Of a stretch of 64,000 nucleotides of DNA, positions 43,798-53,812 are shown piece by piece. The DNA comes from Mycoplasma yeatsii GM274B. Lineage in GTDB: Bacteria; Bacillota_I; Bacilli_A; Mycoplasmatales; Mycoplasmataceae. Below the pieces are notes generated by a model. That model had not been told where the DNA came from, did not search any database, and saw nothing but the letters and a program-made list of their open reading frames with translations. The stretch is taken from the NCBI RefSeq assembly GCF_000875755.1, contig NZ_CP007520.1:496001-560000 (forward strand), written 5' to 3'. Each line of letters opens with the position of its first letter. Positions within the stretch are counted from its first letter, which is position 1. A program made the position numbers and the translations under genes.

Positions 43798-46700
43798 TTA
43801 ATAAATAATTTCAAGTTCACCTTGGAATGAATCGTGATCAACAACTTTGATTTTGAATCATCTTTTTTCAAGTGAAAATGAAGTAATAGTAAAATATTTT
43901 CTGCTGTTTAATCCATGTGGAATAAGTTTTTCTAAGTTAATGTTCAAAAACCTAGTAAAAGCTTGACTAACTGAAGCATCTCAAAATACTCGGACATTTG
44001 TATCTAATCCTAAAGTTGCAATATCAGTTTTAACTTTAATATCAACTGTAATTGAACCTTGATAGTTTGAATGAGTTATTGAAATAACTGCTTTGTTTTG
44101 TGATGATTGAACTTCAACTTTTAAATCAGATTTATTAATGTTTAGTTGTTCAAGTTTAGATTTATGTATTTCTCAAAATCTATTTAAAACAGTTTCTGAA
44201 TTATTATTTACTAATTGATCAACAACTACGTTTAAGTTATTAATTGAACTGAATTGATCTTTAACTTTAATATCAACTGTAATTGAACCTTGATAGTTTG
44301 CATGTGTTATTGAAATAACTGCTTTGTTTTGTGATGATTGAACTTCAACTTTTAAATCAGATTTATTAATGTTTAGTTGTTCAAGTTTAGATTTATGTAT
44401 TTCTCAAAATCTATTTAAAACAGTTTCTGAATTATTATTTACTAATTGATCAACAACTACGTTTAAGTTATTAATTGAACTGAATTGATCTTTAACTTTA
44501 ATATCAACTGTAATTGAACCTTGATAGTTTGAATGAGTTATTGAAATAACTGCTTTGTTTTGTGATGATTGAACTTCAACTTTTAAATCAGATTTATTAA
44601 TGTTTAGTTGTTCAAGTTTAGATTTATGTATTTCTCAAAATCTATTTAAAACAGTTTCTGAATTATTATTTACTAATTGATCAACAACTACGTTTAAGTT
44701 ATTAATTGAACTGAATTGATCTTTAACTTTAATATCAACTGTAATTGAACCTTGATAGTTTCCATGTGTTATTGAAATAACTGCTTTGTTTTGTGATGAT
44801 TGAACTTCAACTTTTAAATCAGATTTATTAATGTTTAGTTGTTCAAGTTTAGATTTATGTATTTCTCAAAATCTATTTAAAACAGTTTCTGAATTATTAT
44901 TTACTAATTGATCAACAACTACGTTTAAGTTATTAATTGAACTGAATTGATCTTTAACTTTAATATCAACTGTAATTGAACCTTGATAGTTTGCATGTGT
45001 TATTGAAATAACTGCTTTGTTTTGTGATGATTGAACTTCAACTTTTAAATCAGATTTATTAATGTTTAGTTGTTCAAGTTTAGATTTATGTATTTCTCAA
45101 AATCTATTTAAAACAGTTTCTGAATTATTATTTACTAATTGATCAACAACTACGTTTAAGTTATTAATTGAACTGAATTGATCTTTAACTTTAATATCAA
45201 CTGTAATTGAACCTTGATAGTTTGCATGTGTTATTGAAATAACTGCTTTGTTTTGTGATGATTGAACTTCAACTTTTAAATCAGATTTATTAATGTTTAG
45301 TTGTTCAAGTTTAGATTTATGTATTTCTCAAAATCTATTTAAAACAGTTTCTGAATTATTATTTACTAATTGATCAACAACTACGTTTAAGTTATTAATT
45401 GAACTGAATTGATCTTTAACTTTAATATCAACTGTAATTGAACCTTGATAGTTTGAATGAGTTATTGAAATAACTGCTTTGTTTTGTGATGATTGAACTT
45501 CAACTTTTAAATCAGTTTTATTAATGTTAAGTTGTTCAAGTTTAGATTTATGTATTTCTCAAAATCTATTTAAAACAGTTTCTGAGTTGTTATTTACTAA
45601 TTGATCAACAAGTACGTTTAAGTTATTAATTGAACTAAATTGATCTTTAACTTTAATATCAACTGTAATTGAACCTTGATAGTTTGCATGTGTTATTGAA
45701 ATAACTGCTTTGTTTTGTGATGATTGAACTTCAACTTTTAAATCAGATTTATTAATGTTAAGTTGTTCAAGTTTAGATTTATGTATTTCTCAAAATCTAT
45801 TTAAAACAGTTTCTGAGTTGTTATTTACTAATTGATCAACAACTACGTTTAAGTTATTAATTGAACTAAATTGATCTTTAACTTTAATATCAACTGTAAT
45901 TGAACCTTGATAGTTTGAATGAGTTATTGAAATAACTGCTTTGTTTTGTGATGATTGAACTTCAACTTTTAAATCAGATTTATTAATGTTAAGTTGTTCA
46001 AGTTTAGATTTATGTATTTCTCAAAATCTATTTAAAACAGTTTCTGAGTTGTTATTTACTAATTGATCAACAAGTACGTTTAAGTTATTAATTGAACTAA
46101 ATTGATCTTTAACTTTAATATCAACTGTAATTGAACCTTGATAGTTTGAATGAGTTATTGAAATAACTGCTTTGTTTTGTGATGATTGAACTTCAACTTT
46201 TAAATCAGTTTTATTAATGTTAAGTTGTTCAAGTTTAGCTTTGTGCATGTCTCAGAATCTATTTAAAACAGTTTCTGAGTTGTTATTTGTTAATTGATCA
46301 ACAAGTACGTTTAAATCATTAATTGAACTAAATTGATCTTTAACTTTAATATCAACTGTAATTGAACCTTGATAGTTTGAATGAGTTATTGAAATAACTG
46401 CTTTGTTTTGTGATGATTGAACTTCAACTTTTAAATCAGATTTATTAATGTTAAGTTGTTCAAGTTTAGCTTTGTGCATGTCTCAGAATCTATTTAAAAC
46501 AGTTTCTGAGTTGTTATTTACTAATTGATCAACAAGTACGTTTAAGTTATTAATTGAACTAAATTGATCTTTAACTTTAATATCAACTGTAATTGAACCT
46601 TGATAGTTTGTGTGTGTTATTGAAATAACTGCTTTGTTTTGTGATGATTGAACTTCAACTTTTAAATCAGTTTTATTAATGTTAAGTTGTTCAAGTTTAG

Positions 46701-47640
46701 CTTTGTGCATGTCTCAGAATCTATTTAAAACAGTTTCTGAGTTGTTATTTACTAATTGATCAACAAGTACGTTTAAATCATTAATTGAACTAAATTGATC
46801 TTTAACTTTAATATCAACTGTAATTGAACCTTGATAGTTTTTATTTCCAGTTAAAGTAATTTTTGCAGTGTTTTGACTAACTTCAACTTGTAATTGATCA
46901 CGACTAATTTTTACATTTTCTTTTTCAAATAAAGTTTTGTTTAATTCAAAAAATCTATTTAAAACAGTATTTGAGTTGTTGTCAGTTAATTGATCAACAT
47001 TTGTTTTTAAGTCTGAAAGTGTACTAAATTGAGGAAGATCATATCTAAACTCAACTTCACCAACATAAAAAATAGAATCTGATTTTGCTTTAACTTTAAT
47101 AGTTTTTTGTTGTTCATTAATTTGAATATCAAAGTTTTGTTTAATTTTTTCAGCATTAAAATCTCTGTTATCTAAAAGATTTCTTTCAGCTAATATTTCA
47201 ATAACTTTTTCTATGGTACGCACTTCAAAAACACCAAGATTTCTTTTCTCTTGTTTTATTAGAGAATTGATGTTTGGTTTGTTAAATTTTATTTCTACTG
47301 AACCTTTAAGAAACCTGCTTGATTTTTTAGCAGAAATTGTCACACTAGGAACACTTGAGTTAAATTTAAATTCAACATCTTTAATTTGAATATCTATATG
47401 TGATTTTTCTGTTTGTAAAATCTTGCGTTGTTCATTTATAAGACCTAATATTTGTTCTTGATTTTCAGTATATAGAATTTGTAGAGAACGCATGTTCTCA
47501 GGAATATCATTGTTAAGGTTAACAGTTTTGGCGTCTAATTTTCTTTTATTATGTAACACTCCTACCGTTACTCCAGCTACTGAACTAGAACTAACTAATA
47601 ACCCGGCAATGATGCTTAATAATTTACTTTTACTTGCCAT
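43798..47640 (-). CDS. Giant repeat surface protein B
   Basis: 1280 residues, tandem paralogue of gene A. The first 308 residues differ from gene A at only a handful of sites (for example FNFNPSVPS/FKFNSSVPS and VELRYD/VEFRYD). Eleven full 77-residue repeats plus a partial one follow (44029-46716). Its repeats form their own subfamily, mostly HKSKLEQLNINKSDL and HSNYQG, so each array has been homogenised internally. The INEIRELNTN module of gene A is missing and the chain goes directly to the IATLGLDTNVRVF module, ending GELEIIY then TAA. N-terminal anchor as in A. No SD; A17 promoter at the ATG. Confidence 0.85.
44029..46716 (-). repeat. Tandem array of 231-bp coding repeats, gene B
   Basis: Eleven complete in-frame 231-bp units plus a partial one, boundaries at TGA codons 46714, 46483, 46252 and so on to 44173. 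The proximal units have HKAKL with an ATG, and the distal ones have HKSKL with TTTATGTATTTC. Two blocks of sequence variants thus meet near 46000, which marks a likely recombination joint. Confidence 0.95.
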
Positions 47641-47678
47641 AAAATCTATTTTACTTGTTTTTTTTTTTTTTTTTAAAG
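47641..47678 (-). promoter_or_regulatory. Homopolymer (A17) promoter, possible leaderless start, gene B
   Basis: Counterpart of 42668-42703, with seventeen A (47658-47674), CAAG, then TAAAAT (47648-47653) 7 nt before the ATG. The one-base length difference between A and B is what slippage would produce. Confidence 0.55.
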
Positions 47679-47712
47679 ACCGTTTTATTAGGTTTTTTTG
47701 AAATATAAAAAC

Positions 47713-47747
47713 AAAAATAGAGTCTATTAAACAATAAACTCTATTTT
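47713..47747 (-). terminator. Intrinsic terminator, tandem unit C
   Basis: AAAATAGAGT/ACTCTATTTT stem with a slightly longer loop than in units A and B. Confidence 0.83.
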
Positions 47748-47760
47748 ATGTTTTGAATTA

Positions 47761-48175
47761 TTAACTATTAGTTCTCAAAGAATTTCTAATTTTTTCAGGT
47801 AGTTTTTGATCTTTAAATTCAGCGTTAGCTCCAGAGTTAAAGTCTTTAAATTTTTCAGCATCACTTATTATTACATTTCATTTAGAAATATCTTGATCGA
47901 ATGCTTTCGCGTTTTGAAACATGAATCTCATATCTGTTACTTTTGAAACATCTCAAGCAGTGTATTTTGAACCATCTGCTTTTTGTTTTTCTTGAGTGTT
48001 AATGTTTTGGTTGAAACTTGATGCACCACTAAACATTGATTGCATATCAGTTACTTTTGAAGTATTAAAGTGTGATATATCTTGATTGAAACTTGATGCA
48101 CCGCTAAACATTGACTTCATAGTAGTTACATTAGAAGTATCAAATTTATCTCCTAGTGATTGATTGAATTTAAAA
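47761..48175 (-). pseudogene. 5'-truncated DUF285 tail, third tandem copy
   Basis: An open fragment of about 138 codons with four to five DUF285 repeats ([40 protein letters not shown]) and the same ending as units A and B (LPEKIRNSLRTNS). There is no start codon: an in-frame TAA lies just upstream in an A-run. It is the 3' end of a third copy whose front was deleted. Its frame is intact, so it shows the state of the tail before the frameshifts seen in A and B. Confidence 0.83.
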
Positions 48176-48220
48176 ACTTTTTTTTAGAGAAGCAATTATA
48201 TAAATCTGGAATAAAAATAC

Positions 48221-48246
48221 AAAAAATAGAGTTATTATAACTCTAC
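48221..48246 (-). terminator. Intrinsic terminator after DUF285 lipoprotein
   Basis: Perfect TAGAGTTA/TAACTCTA palindrome with 3-nt loop and six T on the minus strand, 167 nt past the stop at 48413. Confidence 0.75.
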
Positions 48247-48412
48247 TTTTTATTATATTAAAATTGGTTAATTTATTTCTTTTAATTAGAACAAGATATT
48301 TATGATATTTATTTAACGTTGTTTAGTCTTAATTTTGGTTGAATATTTGCATATTAAGCTAAAACTATTTTATTTTTCAGTATAAGTCTAAATTAAGTTG
48401 ACTATATCATTT

Positions 48413-49720
48413 TTATTTGTTAACTATATTTTGTTGTCTAAATGTAGGTCTTTTATCATTTGTTCACTCTGGATGATATTTATTTTCTTTTACTGATGCA
48501 AATAATTCATGTGAAGTAACATTATTTACATCTCAACTAGATATGTCTTGATTGAAAGATTCGGCTTCATAAAACATAGCTGACATGTTTGTTACATTTG
48601 AAGTGTTGAAGTTTAGCTCACTATTAAAGTCACTTGCGTTTTTGAACATTCCTTCCATATTTGTTACTTTTAAAGTATCAAAACTTAGTGATTGATTAAA
48701 TTTAAAAGCATCATTAAACATATAACTCATATCTGTTACATTTGAAGTATTAAAGTTTAATTCTTTATTAAAGTTAGTTGCATATTTAAACATATTAGAC
48801 ATATTAGTTACATTTGAAGTGTTGAAACTTAATGCTTGGTTAAATCTTGTAGCACCACTAAACATAAATGACATGTTTGTTACATTTGAAGTGTTGAAGT
48901 TTAATTGTTGGTTGAAACTAAAACTAGATAAAAACATATAACTCATATCTGTTACATTTCTTGTATCAAAATCTAATTCTTGATTAAAACTTGAAGCTCC
49001 CTCAAACATTCTTTGCATATTTGTTACATTTGAAGTGTTGAAGTTTAATTTTTGATTAAACTTTGATGCATTTTTAAATAAAAGAGACATATTAGTTACA
49101 TTTGAAGTATCTCATTTATCAAGATTTTTTATAGAAGAACTTACATTATTTTCTAATGCTTTAGATAAATCACTAATAAATCAAGGAAGTTTTTTAGGTA
49201 CCTCATTAGTAATATTTTTAAGTGGTCTAATCTGTCATTTTCCACTTTCGTTTTTGAAATATCCTATTTTTTCACATATATTTTGTTTTTCTTTATTATA
49301 AACAGCTTCTCTACCGTTTGTTTGCTCATCTATAGGTATAAATCTAACAGTTACTTCTCCTTTAAATTTTAAATTATTAAAAATTGGAGTAATTTTTGCA
49401 GTATATTCAGATATTTCTATTAAAAATTTTGAAAAATCTTCTTCACTACTCAAAGGGTTTAAATCCTTTATTTTTTGTATTATCTTTTCATCTGTTAAAT
49501 CTTGTAATTTAATTTCTCCAAGATCTTTTTGAGATATAAAACTATTTAAGTTAATTCGATTATTTTCTGTTTCAGAATGATCTGTTTCAGGATGATTTTC
49601 ATTGTTGTTTTGACCATCTGTAGGTGTTGATGGATTTTCTTGTTTATTACATGCAACTACTGTTGAACTTGTTGAGATTGTTGCACCAAATAAACCTAGA
49701 AATGATAATAATTTTTTCAC
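48413..49720 (-). CDS. DUF285 (BspA-like) surface lipoprotein
   Basis: 435 residues. Leader MKKLLSFLGLFGATISTSST with lipobox VVAC (Cys24), then an Asn/Glu/His-rich linker. One lipoprotein-associated domain (about 55-135) and a connecting domain (IGYFKNESGKWQIRPLKNI) lead to about ten 25-residue DUF285/PARCEL repeats of the type FNTSNVTNMSYMFNDAFKFN (about 210-400). These form LRR-like curved solenoids in BspA-type adhesins. The C-terminus is HPEWTNDKRPTFRQQN and lacks the IPEKFR tail of its relatives. Translation starts at GTG (49720) with AAGG upstream. A textbook homopolymer promoter lies about 80 nt upstream. Confidence 0.88.
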
Positions 49721-49797
49721 GATATTTTACCTTACTAAAATTTATGATCTTATGATCTTTTATCTATTTAGTTCTCTTTCTATGCGTGCACATTTTC

Positions 49798-49827
49798 ATT
49801 TTATTTTTTTTTTTTTTTTAATGTCAA
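49798..49827 (-). promoter_or_regulatory. Homopolymer-spacer promoter, A16, DUF285 lipoprotein
   Basis: Perfect -35 TTGACA (49822-49827), spacer TT plus sixteen A (18 bp), -10 TAAAAT (49798-49803), on the minus strand. With consensus hexamers and near-optimal spacing this copy looks ON, and loss or gain of a few A would weaken it. Confidence 0.75.
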
Positions 49828-50055
49828 GTACTAAAATACACATAATTACATAAATATTTGAATTGTATTTTTTGATAATAGTAAATTGAAAATATTGATT
49901 AAGCTTTTATTTGATAAATAAAAATAATTTCCCCATTAATAAAATTGCATAAAATTTCAAAATAAAAGTATGGATTAAGTTAATATAAAAAATAAAGCTA
50001 TTTTAAGAATTACACTGTTATATAATTAAATGATTCTAAAGAGAAATGTAATAAA

Positions 50056-50088
50056 CAAAAAAACCAAGCAATCGATACTTGGTTTTTT
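50056..50088 (-). terminator. Intrinsic terminator of thrS
   Basis: AAAACCAAG/CTTGGTTTT stem with minus-strand T-run. Confidence 0.88.
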
Positions 50089-50112
50089 GTTAATTGAAAT
50101 ATTTATATTTAA

Positions 50113-52047
50113 TTATTTTTTATCTTTAATTTGTTGAGTTAACATATCAATAAATTCTTGAACTGGTACAGTGATTTGTTGTTCACTTCCATATCTTCTA
50201 TAAGTAATTGTATTATTATTTACTTCATTATTTCCTAATACTAATTGATAAGGAATTTTGCTTGTTTGAGCATCACGTATTTTGTAACTTAATCTTTCAT
50301 CTCTTAAATCGATATGTGATCTAACAAATTGTTTTTTTAACATTTCAAATACTTTATTTGCATATGCTTGACTATCACTATTAACTGGAATAATTTCAAC
50401 TTGACGTGGAGCCAATCATACTGGTAATACTCCTTTAGTTTGTTCTAATAAAATAGCTACAAATCTTTCATAAGTTCCAATTAATCCACGGTGAATCATA
50501 ATAGGACGAACTAGTTTTTGATCTTTATCTACATAAGATAAGTTAAACTTCATAGGCATTAAGAAGTCTAATTGAATAGTTGAAACAGTGATTTCATGAT
50601 TTTGAGCAGTTTTGATTTGAATATCTAATTTAGGTCCATAAAAAGCAGCTTCTCCAATACATTTTTTGTATTTTAATCCTAAATCTTGTAACACTTTTTC
50701 TAAACTAGCTTCAGCATTATTTCACATATCATCATCTTGGAAGTATTTAACTTTATCTTCAGGATCTCTTAAACTTAAACTTAGATAATCTATTTCAATG
50801 TTAAATGTTTCTAATACTTCACTAATTAATTTATAAGTTCTTCTGAATTCTTCTTCGATTTGATCTGGACGAGAGAAAATATGAGAATCAGTTAATTTCA
50901 TACCTCTAACTCTTTCAAGTCCAGTTAATGATCCACTTGATTCAAAACGGTGTTGAATAGCGTGTTCACAAATTCTTAGTGGTAAATCACGATAACTTCT
51001 TTGTTCTTGTTTATAAACTGCAATATGATGAGGACAGTTCATTGGTCTTAAAATGAATTGTTCTCCACTTCCTTTTCCACCGTTAAATGGTTGGAACATA
51101 TCTTCTCCATAATGATCTCAGTGACCACTAGTTTTGTATAATTCAACTGATCCAATTGGTGGAGTTTCTACTGGAATATAATCATATTCTCATTCTTTTT
51201 CACGTAAATATTTTTCAATTTCATTTTTAAGAATGTATCCATTTGGTAATCATAATGGTAATCCTGCTCCAACTAAATTATCAAATCCAAATATTTTTAA
51301 TGATTTGTTAATTGTTCTATGATCACGACTTCTTCTATCTTCTAATAACGCTTTTTTCTCATTTAATTGTTTTTCTGATAATGCACATAATCCGTGAACT
51401 CTAGATAACATTAAATTACTTGCATCATTTAATCAATATGATCCAGTTAATTGTTGAATATCAACAGCTTTAATTTGTTTGAAATCTAATAAAATAGCAT
51501 TTTCTAATACCATTGTAAAATCATTAATTGAATATAATTGAACATAATTAAATTTTTCATTCATTTTTTCAGCTAAATGTAATTGATAATCATTATCTGA
51601 TAAAAGTTTTTTAGCTTCATCTAAACTAACTTGTTCTGATTTAATTACTAAATCTGAAGCTAAAATTTCACTTACTTTTTTTTGAACTTGTTTTAATTCA
51701 TCTAAAACCATTCTAGGTTCTAGTTCAAATGTTGTTGAAAATTCCATTTCATCATTATTAAATAAAACTTCAGCTAATTTAGCATTAGGTTTTAATTGTT
51801 TAATAGCATAAGCTGCGATAAATCCTAGTGTTGAGTTTAAAACTAATTCATAGTTTTTATGTTTAGCATCAATTAATTCTAAACTACAATCTTTATCAAC
51901 AACATATTCTAAATCAACTATTTTTTTATCAACTTTAGCAGCAATTATATTTTTAGAATAACTACCTAAAATTGATTGAGATAATTCTTTAACTTTCATA
52001 GCGCTATTAAATTCTTTTACTGAATTATCTAATAATATAATTTTCAT
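50113..52047 (-). CDS. thrS: Threonyl-tRNA synthetase, editing site degenerate
   Basis: 644 residues, class II synthetase. TGS domain (1-60), editing domain (about 65-225), catalytic core (about 245-535) with NCPHH and [17 protein letters not shown], anticodon-binding domain (about 540-644). The zinc ligands Cys (NCPHH) and His ([13 protein letters not shown]) are present, so aminoacylation should work. In the editing domain the HxxxH motif of other ThrRS (E. coli HSCAH) is replaced by NSTLG, and the CRGPH region is replaced by TMVLEN. Clearance of Ser-tRNA-Thr is therefore probably lost, as reported for several aaRS of Mycoplasma. SD AAAGGAG before the ATG; a T-box leader precedes it. Confidence 0.95.
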
Positions 52048-52061
52048 AATATTTCTCCTTT

Positions 52062-52300
52062 AAAAAAACAAAAAACTCCTAGTAAAAAAATACTAGGAGC
52101 GAAAAAACCGCGGTACCATCCTAATTCATATAACAACAGTTATATATCTTAATTTATGCTTATCGCGCACTACGTAGTGTTTTTGATATGGTAGTAATTT
52201 TAGCTATCCACTTTGACTCTCACCAACCGTCAACTCTCTGTAATGTCTTTACTAAAACCGTGTCCATAACACTAATTAATATTAAATTTATACAATTAAT
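52062..52300 (-). promoter_or_regulatory. T-box riboswitch leader of thrS
   Basis: On the minus strand the order is: stem I with GAGAGTTGACGGTTGGTGAG, a specifier region containing ACTACC (Thr codons), then the T-box core GGATGGTACCGCGG (52109-52122). It ends with terminator GCTCCTAGTA/TACTAGGAGT plus T-run (52069-52100). Uncharged tRNA-Thr should stabilise the antiterminator and turn thrS on. A promoter with extended -10 (TGATATAAT) lies just upstream, at about 52315-52325. Confidence 0.92.
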
Positions 52301-52339
52301 TTTACATACTAGACAACATTATATCAATTATGTCAAGTC

Positions 52340-52354
52340 TTTTTTTTTTTTTTT
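52340..52354. repeat. T15 tract between thrS and DUF285 gene
   Basis: Fifteen T on the plus strand, shared by two divergent promoters. For thrS it is an A-tract upstream of the -10 region, and for the gene at 52410 it lies in the -35/spacer region before TAGAATATATT. A length change could affect either. Confidence 0.6.
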
Positions 52355-52409
52355 GCAACTAGAATATATTTGATTTATTTATGTATTTTTAGAAAAAGAG
52401 GACAAACAA

Positions 52410-53579
52410 ATGAAGTTGAATAAAAAGATAATATCCATACTAACTGTTGCAACTCTTGTTACTGCTTCAATAGTCGGAATTGGAGTTGGAGTATGATACA
52501 CTCAACCAAAAATAAAAGATTTATCTTTATTAATTGATAAAAAAGATTTAGGTGAAATTGATCAATCAGATAAAAATAAAGACAAATTAATCCAATTAAT
52601 TAAAGAAAAAAATCCTAATGCTAAGATTGATTTTAATAAATTAGATTTTAATATTTTAGATGATAAAGTTATTCTTAAACCTAATAAAAATGGACTAAAA
52701 ACTTATAAAGGTGAAGATGAAATTATATTTAAAGCTACTACTGAAAAAGAAAGAAACATTAACAAAATAAAACATATTTGAAATAGTGAATTTAAAGATA
52801 GATTTTTTGATGAATCCTTAGTTCGTCCAGATGAACAACGTGGTTTTGTGAAATCTTTAACAAATCAAGTGTTATTAAAATCTGTAACTAGAAGATTAAA
52901 AGTTCATAATTTAAATCTTTCAATATCTAAAGGTGAAGATGATATAGAAGATAAAGTTTGAAACGAAACTGTAATTAATCATAAACATAAAACACAAACA
53001 TTTAAAATTAAATATGAAGATCAAATAATTTCATTGCCTTTTGGTGAATTTAATAAGATCGGTACAAAATTTAAAGATGATAAATTTGAAGAAATTACTG
53101 AAATCGGTTATGTAGTTTCTCATAACGGGTTATTTACCATTTTTTTATTTAATATTGAAGAGCTTCTGCAACATGGCAATTCTGATGATTTTAAAAGATC
53201 ACTTAAAAAAGTTCCTGAAAATTTACCACCAATGATAGAGAGTCTTTCTAATGCTTTTTTAGTTTGTGGAGCAGAAAAAATTGAAGGGATTGAAAAATGA
53301 GACACATCTAATATAACCGATATGAGTCTTATGTTTACTGGAGCTGAAAACTTCAATCAAGATATAAGTGGATGAGATGTATCAAAAGTAACTAATATGA
53401 GTAACATGTTTTCTCGTACTAAAAAGTTCAATCAAAATATAAGTAATTGGGATGTTTCAAATGTAACAAATATGGAAGGTATGTTTTATGATGCAGAATC
53501 TTTTAATCAAAACATATCTAATTGAGATGTTAAAAAAGTTGAAAAACATGGTTTATTTATTAGCGAAAAAGTGCGTTAA
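52410..53579 (+). CDS. DUF285 anchored surface protein, tail lost by frameshift
   Basis: 389 residues. N-terminal signal/anchor helix without Cys (IISILTVATLVTASIVGIGV). One lipoprotein-associated domain (about 35-110, ending VILKPNKNGLKTYKGEDEI), then the SEFKDRFFDESL domain (about 125-190), an INHKHKTQTFKIKYEDQI segment, the EITEIGYVVSHNGLF module and four DUF285 repeats (about 295-385). The frame ends KVR at 53579. One more A in the A5 at 53566-53570 would continue it through a tail ALKEKNIPEKFRKQ to about 53620, as in its paralogues, so a -1 slip has removed the conserved end. SD GAGG lies 10 nt before the ATG. Confidence 0.85.
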
Positions 53580-53634
53580 AAGAAAAAAATATCCCAGAAA
53601 AATTTAGAAAACAATAATAACTAAAGCCAAAAAG

Positions 53635-53662
53635 GCGTGATTGTTAAATCATGCTTTTTTTT
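53635..53662 (+). terminator. Intrinsic terminator after first DUF285 gene
   Basis: GCGTGATT/AATCATGC stem, 4-nt loop, eight T. Confidence 0.88.
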
Positions 53663-53812
53663 AAAATTTATTTTGTCAAAAATAATTTTCAACTTTAATG
53701 ATTATTAAATATCGCATGCATATTTTATTGAAAATTTCAAGTTTTTTATTTTTTTTGAAGTACACTAAAAGTGATCGATTACATATGCAAATTTAAAAGT
53801 GAGGAAAGATTT

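Noticed and set aside
39200..46248. Many separate 75-residue proteins
   Set aside because: They are fragments of two continuous genes, cut only because TGA is read as stop in the standard code.
39056..46716. Regularly spaced repeats that might be taken for a CRISPR array
   Set aside because: Units are 231 bp, contiguous, without unique spacers, and keep one reading frame; they are protein repeats.
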